Shown: positions 1-5,449 of the stretch, one piece after another
Layout of the letters: every line of letters begins with the position of its first letter
Numbering within the stretch: the stretch's first letter is position 1
Assembly (NCBI GenBank): GCA_900313475.1
Contig: OMRJ01000216.1
Location: forward strand, 1 to 5,449
Source of the DNA: an uncultured Eubacteriales bacterium
Lineage (GTDB): Bacteria > Bacillota > Clostridia > Oscillospirales > Acutalibacteraceae
Reading direction: 5' to 3'
DNA length: 5,449 nt
Program-made: the position numbers and the translations under genes
Notes under the pieces: model-generated
What the model was told of the DNA's origin: nothing
Seen by the model: only the letters and a program-made list of their open reading frames with translations
Databases searched by the model: none

Positions 1-845
1 ACCTTGCCAACGATCTTACACACGGCGCTGCCGATATCGACGGCGACGGTTATGTAACCGTCAGCGATGCGAGAACAATTCTCCGTATCGCAGTAGGTCT
101 TGAAAACTACACAGCAAAAGATCTTCTTCTTATGCCCACCACCGATTTTGAGATTCTTCACACATACAAGAAGGCTCTTAAAACCGTTGCGAGATACAAT
201 GCAGGCTATACCAAGACATATGCTTCCAAGGTTGATTCCGATGTTAACCTCCAGCATAAGAATCGCCTTCTTAAGCTTGTAAACATCGGCGCAAAGAATA
301 AGACAGAAAAATTTGAACCCGATACACAGGCTGCTCTTGATAATATCGATTTCTGCACACTCATCGACACAAGCATGATTAAGAGCGCAAGCTGTGCGGT
401 TGACGAGAACGATAACTATGTTATCACGATTGTACTTAAGGATTTCAAGGACGCAGAGCTTACCGTTGATAAAAACACTTATGTTTCGCAGTACAACTAC
501 GTCGCAAGAGTAATGCCCATCGTTTCCGGTTCCGATTTCTACAATGCTTTCTATAACAGCAAGGACGGATTCGGACAGAAATGGTTCCAGAAGTGGGTTC
601 CGGACAGCGATAACCGCACCACTCCCTGCGTAAGATATTATTCGCTTAATTATGTTGCTCCCACCGTTAAGGCTACGGTTGCGAGAGAGTCACTTAAACT
701 CTCATCCGCAGAGCTGAGTCTCAACTACAAGTTTGCCGTTGACGGCAGAATGGGCGGCGTTGATATCTCTACGAAGCTCTTTAAAGAAGGCGATGCGAAG
801 TTTGACCGTCTTGACACTATCACTTATTCCGAGTTTACATTCTGA
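1..845 (+). CDS. Dockerin-type repeat protein, C-terminal part (5' end outside window)
   Basis: The open frame enters from the left edge (first full codon at position 3) and gives 280 residues ending in TGA. Residues 11-22 of the fragment form an EF-hand-like calcium loop, DIDGDGYVTVSD, with D11, D13, D15, T19 and D22 at ligand positions. It is followed by the helix ARTILRIAVGLE, as in type I dockerin repeats. Only one repeat is visible; its partner, if any, lies upstream. The remaining ~235 residues form a domain I do not recognise by name: a helical, lysine-rich start, then likely beta-rich sequence with alternating polar/hydrophobic stretches (for example NYVITIVLKDF) and three cysteines. 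The protein is probably secreted or cell-surface, as dockerin proteins usually are, but any signal peptide is outside the window. Dockerins bind cohesins in cellulosome-like assemblies; no catalytic domain is visible, so the role is unknown. An ATG at 132 is in frame but is internal, because the dockerin repeat lies upstream of it. Confidence 0.85.
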   Translation, partial: LANDLTHGAADIDGDGYVTVSDARTILRIAVGLENYTAKDLLLMPTTDFEILHTYKKALKTVARYNAGYTKTYASKVDSDVNLQHKNRLLKLVNIGAKNKTEKFEPDTQAALDNIDFCTLIDTSMIKSASCAVDENDNYVITIVLKDFKDAELTVDKNTYVSQYNYVARVMPIVSGSDFYNAFYNSKDGFGQKWFQKWVPDSDNRTTPCVRYYSLNYVAPTVKATVARESLKLSSAELSLNYKFAVDGRMGGVDISTKLFKEGDAKFDRLDTITYSEFTF

Positions 846-862
846 TTCAGATTAAGTAAGGC

Positions 863-897
863 AAATCCCTCTCCCGAAAAACGGAGAGGGATTTTTT
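863..897 (+). terminator. Rho-independent terminator of the dockerin-protein gene
   Basis: A perfect 12-bp stem (863-874 pairs with 883-894) has an A-rich 8-nt loop and runs into a T-tract at 892-897. It begins 18 nt after the TGA stop of the plus-strand gene. Only three A's precede the stem, so it should act mainly on plus-strand transcription. Confidence 0.93.
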
Positions 898-1032
898 GCG
901 CATAAAAAACACGGCATGCAGTGCATAACAGAAATGTTCACCGAAAGAAATCGCAGGTCGCGGTAATGTTAATTCACTCAGAAAAACAGTGCGAAAAGAA
1001 AAGAATCGCTCAAGAAAAAGTCAATCAGCATT

Positions 1033-1066
1033 AAAAAAGCAGCCGCATTGGATAGCGATGCGGCTG
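1033..1066 (-). terminator. Rho-independent terminator of the minus-strand operon
   Basis: Read on the minus strand, a 9-bp GC-rich stem, CAGCCGCAT paired with ATGCGGCTG (1058-1066 with 1040-1048), encloses a 9-nt loop. It is followed by one C and then six T's (1038-1033). It lies 55 nt past the TAA of the SIS isomerase gene. The plus-strand side of the hairpin has no T-tract, so it is directional and marks the end of the operon. Confidence 0.88.
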
Positions 1067-1121
1067 TTAAAAATATTGTTAATAAACACGGCTGAAAGCT
1101 GTAATATAAAAACAAATGGCA

Positions 1122-1763
1122 TTATTTATCAAACATATCAGCTTCAATTGCGGCGCAAAGCGCATGGTAAACCGGGAGTGTCAGCTCCTGAACCTCAAAC
1201 GGCGTTTGCGCGGGCAGCCTGACCGTAACATCGGAAACGGCGGAAAGCTTGCTGTCTTTTTCGCCTGTTATCGCTATTGAACGTATTCCGGTTGCTTTTG
1301 CTGTGATTGCCGCATTTACTACATTTTTCGAGTTGCCCGATGTGCTCAGCGCAATGAGCACGTCTTCTTTTTTTTGTGCATAGGCAAACACTTGCTGCGC
1401 AAAAATAAGTTCGGGATCAATATCGTTTGAAAAAGCTGTAATAAGTCCGCTTTGACTTACGAGCGAAACGGCGCGAATGCCGCGCTGAAGCTTATCTGCA
1501 ATTTCTTCACCGCCCGAAACTCCGGTAAAGAGGGCTTTTTCTTCGGGGGTGAGAGGGCGTTTCAGGTTAAATCCCTTCATCAATTCACCGACAATGTGTT
1601 CACTGTCCGCAGCCGAACCGCCGTTTCCGCAAACAAGGACGGTTCCCTCTGCACGGGCGCAATCAAGCAACGCAGTATATGCTTTTTCGATGCCGGCACG
1701 GCACGGAACAAGAGCAGGGTATGATGCATAGAGTGTTTCAAAAATTTCCTTTGATGTTTTCAT
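1122..1763 (-). CDS. SIS-domain phosphosugar isomerase, GmhA (sedoheptulose-7-phosphate isomerase) type
   Basis: 213 residues forming a single SIS (sugar isomerase) domain. The phosphosugar-binding loop CGNGGSAADSEH is at residues 45-56, and the second SIS signature, LSTSGNSKNVV, is at 139-149. H56 and E60, spaced by four, and Q192 and H200, spaced by eight, reproduce the spacing of the metal-binding and catalytic H61/E65 and Q172/H180 of E. coli GmhA. This supports a cytosolic ketose/aldose phosphate isomerase acting on sedoheptulose 7-phosphate or a related sugar phosphate. It is about 20 residues longer than E. coli GmhA, with an extra segment at roughly 66-98 between the metal helix and the next strand. 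The start ATG has an AGGA at 1777-1774, 10 nt upstream. It is the last gene of the operon, 33 nt after the ROK kinase and just before the terminator. Family membership is clear; the true substrate is not, because GmhA-like proteins occur in Gram-positives that make no lipopolysaccharide. Confidence 0.9.
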   Translation of the reverse strand: MKTSKEIFETLYASYPALVPCRAGIEKAYTALLDCARAEGTVLVCGNGGSAADSEHIVGELMKGFNLKRPLTPEEKALFTGVSGGEEIADKLQRGIRAVSLVSQSGLITAFSNDIDPELIFAQQVFAYAQKKEDVLIALSTSGNSKNVVNAAITAKATGIRSIAITGEKDSKLSAVSDVTVRLPAQTPFEVQELTLPVYHALCAAIEADMFDK

Positions 1764-1796
1764 ATGGGTTTTGTCCTATGTTTTAATTGTTTCGGT

Positions 1797-2759
1797 TCAG
1801 AAAAGAAGCGAAATAGCGGCAAGGTCACCGACATATTCGCAGAGTGCGCCCGGAAGGATCTTGCATACGGCAGCCGATGCGGGGAGTGCTTCTTTTGCAA
1901 TGACTTCTTTTATTATGTCGTCAAACAGTGCGCGGTCGCGTGTGTAGATGCTGCCGATTATAATTGCTTCCGGATTCAGAATATCGATAAGAATGCTCAA
2001 TGCCTGTCCGAGGCGCATTGCACTGACGCAGTATACGTCCTGTGCGACAATATCACCGGCTTTTGCTGCAAGCGCTATGCTTTTTGCCGTCATATCGTCG
2101 CCCTGTTCTCTTAAAACGGTATACGGTTTGTTCCGCTTGTGTGAGCCGATAAGAATCTTTGCAAGCTCGACAATTCCTCCGCCCGAACAAAAGCCCTCAA
2201 ACGATCCGCGTTTTCCGTAGCCTTCCGGACCGTCGGTTGCAAGTCGGATGTGTCCGACTTCACCCGCAAGATTGCATGTGCCGTTGTAAAGTCTGCCGTT
2301 GAGAATAAGTCCTGCGCCCATTCCCGTGCCGAAAGTGAGAAAAATTACGTTGTCAAGTCCCTTTCCCGAACCGAATTTCCATTCCGCAACGGCACAGGCA
2401 TTTGCGTCGTTTTCAAGCACGGTTCTAACGCCGAAGTGCTCCGAAAAAATATCGGTGATGTGCACATTATCCCAGTCGGGGAGATTCGGAGGGCACATAA
2501 TCACGCCGTTTTTGCTGTCAAGCGGACCGCCGCAGCTTATACCTATGCCCATAAGCTCACTGTTTTTTACGCCGTTTTCCGCGAGAAGCTCGTCTGCTGT
2601 GCTCAACAGCTCGGCTATTACGGCTTTGTGTCCTCTTTTAACAACGGTAGGGAACTTCTTTTTTGCAATGATAAGCTCCTGCGGATTTTCGGGGACATGA
2701 TCTCTGCCGAGTGTTACGGAGCATTTGGTGCCTCCGATGTCGATTCCGAGTGAATACAT
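1797..2759 (-). CDS. ROK-family sugar kinase lacking the usual zinc cysteines
   Basis: 320 residues, the normal ROK length, with the ASKHA-fold landmarks in order: N-terminal phosphate loop GIDIGGTK (5-12), GIGISCGGPLD (71-81), catalytic-base motif ENDANA (116-121, D118 as base), phosphate-2 loop TFGTGMGAG (142-150), sugar-binding GEVGH (166-170) and C-terminal adenosine region LNPEAIIIGS (261-270). It should phosphorylate a hexose or amino sugar with ATP in the cytosol. There is no N-terminal helix-turn-helix, so it is an enzyme rather than a ROK repressor. The zinc motif CxCGxxGCxE is replaced by EGYGKRGSFE (179-188): all three cysteines are gone while H170, G182, G185 and E188 remain. Other ROK proteins with this look exist as far as I recall, so it is probably a subfamily trait. 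The start is fixed by a consensus AAGGAGG 7 nt upstream. Its first 46 nt overlap the end of the preceding gene, and the SIS gene follows after 33 nt. The substrate cannot be told from sequence. Confidence 0.92.
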   Translation of the reverse strand: MYSLGIDIGGTKCSVTLGRDHVPENPQELIIAKKKFPTVVKRGHKAVIAELLSTADELLAENGVKNSELMGIGISCGGPLDSKNGVIMCPPNLPDWDNVHITDIFSEHFGVRTVLENDANACAVAEWKFGSGKGLDNVIFLTFGTGMGAGLILNGRLYNGTCNLAGEVGHIRLATDGPEGYGKRGSFEGFCSGGGIVELAKILIGSHKRNKPYTVLREQGDDMTAKSIALAAKAGDIVAQDVYCVSAMRLGQALSILIDILNPEAIIIGSIYTRDRALFDDIIKEVIAKEALPASAAVCKILPGALCEYVGDLAAISLLF

Positions 2760-2766
2760 TTCTTTT

Positions 2767-2773
2767 CCTCCTT
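2767..2773 (-). promoter_or_regulatory. Consensus Shine-Dalgarno for the ROK kinase, inside the preceding gene
   Basis: The minus strand reads AAGGAGG, 7 nt before the ATG at 2759. The site lies within the coding region of the DUF6873-like gene, which runs on to 2714. It is the strongest ribosome binding site in the window and fixes the kinase start. It may let the kinase be translated independently of the interrupted gene upstream. Confidence 0.85.
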
Positions 2774-3364
2774 AACGGGCAGAATACCGCCCACATCTTT
2801 TAGCCTGTCTTGTGTCAGTTCAATGGCATTGCAGCCGTGTGTCTGCAAAAACGCGCGTATCTGTCTGCCGCTGCTGTGACTGTCAAGACTGCCTGTAAAA
2901 ACGACTTTATCTTTTGAGATTTTTCCGGAGCAACCGCCGATAAAACCGTAATGGCTGTCACTCAGATAAATATCGCCCTTCCCGATTTCGAGAACGTCAA
3001 AACCGAGTTTTGCAGCGGTGTGCGCAATGCCCGAATCATCTGTGATAATTGCCTTTTCCGCAACAGTGCAGACAGAACACTTCGCGTAACCCTGCCGTAT
3101 GTTTACGAGCTTTAATCCGTTTTTTTCGGCTCTGCTCTTCAGCGACCGTGACAGAAAACGCTGTAACCCGAAAAGACAGCCGCCGCATATTGCGGCATTG
3201 AAGCAGATTTCATCGGGATAATTCGGCTTCGTCAAAACATCCGTAATAATATTAAAACCGTGCCGTTTTAATTCATCCGTGAGTTCTGTTTGAAACTTAT
3301 CGGCAACGATATCCGCACCGCCCAAATGGCACATTTGCATGTCTGCGTGACGGCAGACCTCCGG

Positions 3365-3367
3365 CTA
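3365..3367 (-). other. In-frame amber (TAG) codon inside the DUF6873-like gene
   Basis: The minus-strand codons around it are ACG TAG CCG GAG (T, stop, P, E), at codon 48. The frame stays open for 216 codons afterwards and the protein similarity resumes at once. One base change would give CAG, AAG, GAG, TTG, TCG, TGG, TAC or TAT. A GGAGG begins 3 nt after the TAG, but no start codon is suitably spaced in this frame. Confidence 0.85.
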
Positions 3368-3505
3368 CGTGTACGGTGTCGGCTTTGTTTGAAGCACCGT
3401 AATGCCGCATGAAGCAAGCAGCCGTGCCGTGTCAGAATCCGAGCACACGCAAAGTGTGACATCGTTTTCGGGCAGATTCGGTTTTTTTATAAAGCGTTCG
3501 TCCGA

Positions 3506-3516
3506 CATTATCCTCT
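3506..3516 (-). promoter_or_regulatory. TAATG stop/start junction with AGAGGA ribosome site (MFS / DUF6873-like gene)
   Basis: The TAA of the transporter (3510-3508) and the ATG of the next gene (3508-3506) share one A. AGAGGA at 3516-3511 is made of the last two sense codons of the transporter and sits only 2 nt before the ATG. This suggests translation of the second gene is coupled to that of the first. It also argues for starting the DUF6873-like frame here rather than at the in-frame ATG at 3586, deep within the transporter gene. Confidence 0.7.
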
Positions 3517-4764
3517 GACAAATTTGTGCCACGGCTTGACCGCAAGGAAGCAGCAGAGTGTGCCGAGAACCGCAGTTACGGTCCATGTTATCACGACCGC
3601 ATTCCAGCCGAGGCTCTCCGATACGGCACCGAAGATGTAGATGGCGGCAGCGGAACCGACATATGTGAGGGAGTTGATTATGCCCGACATGGTGGACACC
3701 ATACCGTACTTTTCAAAACGGGCAGGAACTATGCAGACAAGAAAAAAGTTGACGCCGTGCATTGTTCCGACAGCAAGCGAGCTGACAAGCAGTGTTATAT
3801 ATTGGTTTGATGAATAGAAGAAAACGAGTACGGTGCAGCAGACAAGTCCCAATGCGAAAATCCATCCGGCGCCTTTTGTTTCCGCACGCACAAGCTTATT
3901 GTTGATTATTCCGACGACTTTAAGCGAGATTACGCCGAGAACGGGCAGTAAAACCGATTTTAATATTGCATTTGAGCTTTGAAGCGAAAATGTCTCGCTT
4001 ATAAAGGTCGGAACCCAGTCTGTTATTCCGTCGCGCAGCGCACCCTGAAAGACTATTGCAAGCGCAATGAGCAAAAAGCCCGATGAAAAAATGACGCCGA
4101 ACGAAAGTTTGGGGTGTTTCGCTTCCGCCGATGAATTGACTTCTTTTGCCTTTTTGTCAAACGGATCACTGTCGGAAAATGCTTTTTTGCAACCGACAAG
4201 CCATGCCGTGAGAATGGCGGCGCAAATAATAGCAGACGCAAAAAACGTGTATTTCCATGTGAAGAATTTTATCCAAATAAGCGATGACGTGAGATAAAGG
4301 AATATCGTCCCCGAAATGCCCGCAATATTTACATTGACGCACACGTCATTATACCGTTTTTCTTCCATTGTTGCGGCAAGAATGCGCACCATAGGAGGCC
4401 AGAGCATCGACTGCGCAAAGCCGTTAAGAAACCAGATTACGGCTCGTGCGGTCGGCTCGCCGCAAAGTGCCATCGCCGTGTTGAGAATAGCGGTGGCGGA
4501 AAGTCCTATCGAAATCATTTTGTGCGGCTTTATTTTGTCGCCCAAAACGCCGCTGATTATCTGTCCCGCGCCGTATGATATGAGAGCAAGGCTTTCGGGA
4601 ATCCCGGCAACCGATTTGGCTATCCCTTCCGTTTCGGTTATCGCCGCCATGACGATTGAATAGTCCTTGCGTGTCAGATAGCTTGCAAAGTATATGAGCG
4701 GGCACAGCACCGCAAAAAGATCCGCCGCCGTTGTTTTTTTGTGCGCGGTAAGTTTGTTTGACAT
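3508..4764 (-). CDS. MFS transporter of the organophosphate:phosphate antiporter (GlpT/UhpT) type
   Basis: 418 residues with about 12 hydrophobic membrane segments in two halves and a charged central loop at roughly 192-220, the usual MFS plan. The first half has SYLTRKDYSIVM (28-39), which lines up with the GlpT segment carrying R45, so R32 is its counterpart. WFLNGFAQSMLWPP (111-124) matches the GlpT segment with NG, Q and WPP, and GDKIKPHK (75-82) is the loop 2-3 motif. The second half has LRDGITDWVPTF (243-254), matching the GlpT segment around R269, so R244 is the second phosphate-binding arginine. With both arginines kept, I infer exchange of a phosphorylated compound (sugar phosphate or glycerol phosphate) for phosphate across the cytoplasmic membrane. 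Its neighbours, a sugar kinase and a phosphosugar isomerase, fit that. A GGGGAA lies 6 nt before the ATG. It follows dut by 37 nt and overlaps the next gene by 1 nt. The precise substrate is unknown. Confidence 0.88.
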   Translation of the reverse strand: MSNKLTAHKKTTAADLFAVLCPLIYFASYLTRKDYSIVMAAITETEGIAKSVAGIPESLALISYGAGQIISGVLGDKIKPHKMISIGLSATAILNTAMALCGEPTARAVIWFLNGFAQSMLWPPMVRILAATMEEKRYNDVCVNVNIAGISGTIFLYLTSSLIWIKFFTWKYTFFASAIICAAILTAWLVGCKKAFSDSDPFDKKAKEVNSSAEAKHPKLSFGVIFSSGFLLIALAIVFQGALRDGITDWVPTFISETFSLQSSNAILKSVLLPVLGVISLKVVGIINNKLVRAETKGAGWIFALGLVCCTVLVFFYSSNQYITLLVSSLAVGTMHGVNFFLVCIVPARFEKYGMVSTMSGIINSLTYVGSAAAIYIFGAVSESLGWNAVVITWTVTAVLGTLCCFLAVKPWHKFVRG

Positions 4765-4801
4765 TATAGTTTCCCCGAATTTCTTTTCTTTTTTTATCCC
4801 T

Positions 4802-5245
4802 TTATTTCATGCCGGTGGAGCCGAAGCCGCCGCGTCCGCGAACCGTTTCCGATAACTCGTCGGAAATTTCAAAATCAGCTTTGATAAACGGAACGATTGC
4901 GAGCTGCGCCAGACGTTCGCCGTATTCCACGGTCTGCGTTTCACCCGACTGATTGAACAGCGACACCATGACTTCTCCTCTGTAGTCGCTGTCGATCACC
5001 CCGACCTTGTTTGCGGGAGCAAGACCGCGTTTTGTCGCAAGTCCGCTGCGAGCGAATATCAATCCGACACACCCTTCGGGAATTTCAAACGACAGACCCG
5101 TGTGAATGAGTCGAGTTTCGCCGGGAGCTATTGAAATCGGGTATTCCTCGGCGTTGTATAGATCCGCGCCGGCGCTGTACGGTGTTCCGTAGGTAGGTGT
5201 TATCGCCTTTTTTGTAAGTTTTTTTGTTTTTACAACCGATGTCAT
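4802..5245 (-). CDS. dut: dUTP diphosphatase (trimeric dUTPase)
   Basis: 147 residues, the normal length of the trimeric enzyme that hydrolyses dUTP to dUMP and pyrophosphate. It keeps uracil out of DNA and supplies dUMP for thymidylate synthesis. All five family motifs are present in order: I, SAGADLYNAE (24-33); II, FARSGLA (64-70), where the common PRSGLA has A instead of P; III, NKVGVIDSDYRGEV (79-92), with D85 as the water-activating aspartate and Y88 in the uracil pocket; IV, GERLAQLAI (109-117); and V, RGRGGFGSTG (136-145), the flexible C-terminal arm that closes over the active site. The start ATG has GGAGA 5 nt upstream (5255-5251). It begins 16 nt after the aspartate kinase stop, and the transporter gene follows after 37 nt. 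Nothing suggests a phage origin: the neighbours are chromosomal metabolic genes. Its place in the operon looks like co-transcription rather than a shared pathway. Confidence 0.97.
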   Translation of the reverse strand: MTSVVKTKKLTKKAITPTYGTPYSAGADLYNAEEYPISIAPGETRLIHTGLSFEIPEGCVGLIFARSGLATKRGLAPANKVGVIDSDYRGEVMVSLFNQSGETQTVEYGERLAQLAIVPFIKADFEISDELSETVRGRGGFGSTGMK

Positions 5246-5261
5246 TTTTTTCTCCGTAAGT

Positions 5262-5449
5262 TTATTTTACAAATTCATCGTAAATTGCTTTGATAGTTGT
5301 TTGAAAATCCTTTTCTTCAACCGCAACAATGATATTTATTTCGCTTGAACCCTGGTCGATCATCCTGATGTTTACGTGATTCTCGGCAAGCGCGGTGAAA
5401 ACCCTTGCAGCGGTGCCTTCGTTTGCAACCATTCCTCTGCCGACAACCG
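5262..5449 (-). CDS. lysC: Aspartate kinase, C-terminal ACT domain (5' part outside window)
   Basis: The frame enters from the right edge and gives 61 residues ending in TAA. The visible sequence is the last ACT domain of an aspartokinase: VVGRGMVANEGTAARVF, then NIRMIDQGSSEINIIVAV, ending in the helix FQTTIKAIYDEFV. RMIDQGSSEINIIV is the typical effector-binding strand of the second ACT unit, where lysine or threonine feeds back in this family. The enzyme phosphorylates aspartate, the first step to lysine, methionine, threonine and diaminopimelate. The kinase domain is outside the window, so the isozyme class cannot be assigned and the symbol is generic. The frame ends at the ACT domain, so this gene does not encode a C-terminal homoserine dehydrogenase fusion. 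dut follows 16 nt downstream on the same strand. Confidence 0.87.
   Translation of the reverse strand, partial: VVGRGMVANEGTAARVFTALAENHVNIRMIDQGSSEINIIVAVEEKDFQTTIKAIYDEFVK

Larger units (their letters stand above)
2714..3508 (-). pseudogene. DUF6873-like (putative GME-fold) protein interrupted by an in-frame TAG
   Basis: Read from the ATG at 3508 to the TAA at 2714 this is a 264-codon frame, uninterrupted except for TAG at codon 48 (3367-3365). Codons 1-47 (start MSDERFIKKPNLPEN) and codons 49-264 are in the same frame, so there is no frameshift. Both halves resemble one protein family, which I recall as DUF6873, proposed to have the guanidino-modifying-enzyme (GME) fold. Family-like segments include RHADMQMCHLGG just after the TAG, IRQGYAKCSVC, IITDDSGI, HYGFIGGCSGKIS and DVGGILPV near the end. 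The function is unknown. The start overlaps the MFS stop as TAATG. The last 46 nt overlap the ROK gene, so the final ~15 residues are read out of frame from the kinase start. As written only a 47-residue peptide would be made, or a 208-residue distal fragment from ATG 3340, which has no well-placed ribosome site (GGAGG is 17 nt away). It could be a nonsense mutation, a sequence error or amber readthrough. Confidence 0.72.

Noticed and set aside
916..926. Perfect inverted repeat ATGCA-G-TGCAT
   Set aside because: A 5-bp arm with a 1-nt centre, not near a promoter or start codon, is likely chance.
989..1222. Plus-strand open frame of 77 residues in the convergent gap
   Set aside because: It runs across the minus-strand terminator and into the 3' end of the SIS gene, is lysine/arginine-rich low-information sequence, and shows no family resemblance.
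2250..2753. Plus-strand open frame of 167 residues opposite the ROK kinase
   Set aside because: It is an antisense shadow of a well-supported gene with no motif of its own.
3268..3462. Minus-strand 64-residue frame across the TAG region, suggesting a frameshift
   Set aside because: The segments before and after the TAG are in the same frame (246 nt from ATG 3586 to ATG 3340), so one stop codon explains the break and no frameshift is needed.
3508..3586. Upstream ATG at 3586 as the start of the DUF6873-like gene
   Set aside because: It would add 26 residues lying entirely within the transporter gene. The family-like start and the TAATG junction both point to 3508.
4765..4801. A-rich minus-strand stretch between dut and the transporter as an internal promoter or terminator
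   Set aside because: No convincing -35/-10 pair or hairpin is visible; it is a purine-rich spacer with a weak ribosome site.
1..5449. CRISPR array, insertion sequence, tRNA or rRNA gene, prophage
   Set aside because: No direct repeats with spacers, transposase motifs, tRNA-like cloverleaf or phage structural genes were seen. dUTPase alone is a normal chromosomal gene.

Overview
The window looks like a chromosomal segment from a low-to-mid GC, Gram-positive anaerobe, most likely a gut or rumen clostridium of the Oscillospiraceae/Ruminococcaceae type. The clues are a secreted protein with a dockerin-type calcium-binding repeat, consensus AAGGAGG Shine-Dalgarno (SD) sequences, and clostridial-looking ROK, SIS and DUF6873-like proteins. 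This assignment rests on family resemblance from memory, not on a database search.

Layout. Positions 1-845 (+ strand) hold the 3' end of a gene for a dockerin-repeat protein with an unrecognised C-terminal domain. It is closed by a strong intrinsic terminator at 863-897. Everything from 1122 to the right edge is on the minus strand and reads as one tightly packed operon. In transcription order it holds the C-terminal ACT domain of an aspartate kinase (partial), dUTPase (dut), an organophosphate-type MFS transporter, a DUF6873-like protein interrupted by one in-frame TAG, a ROK-family sugar kinase and a GmhA-like SIS sugar-phosphate isomerase. Junctions are 16 nt, 37 nt, a 1-nt overlap (TAATG), a 46-nt overlap and 33 nt. 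The operon ends in an intrinsic terminator at 1033-1066, so the two transcription units converge on a 276-bp gap that holds no gene I can support. No promoter for the operon is visible; it must lie beyond the right edge.

How the genes may work together. The last four genes look like a sugar or sugar-phosphate handling module: a transporter keeping both phosphate-binding arginines of the GlpT type, a sugar kinase, and a phosphosugar isomerase with the zinc ligands of sedoheptulose-7-phosphate isomerase. The upstream genes (aspartate kinase, dUTPase) are housekeeping and probably only share the transcript. The main oddities are the amber codon at codon 48 of the DUF6873-like gene, with an intact reading frame on both sides, and a ROK kinase that has lost all three zinc-binding cysteines while keeping its catalytic residues.
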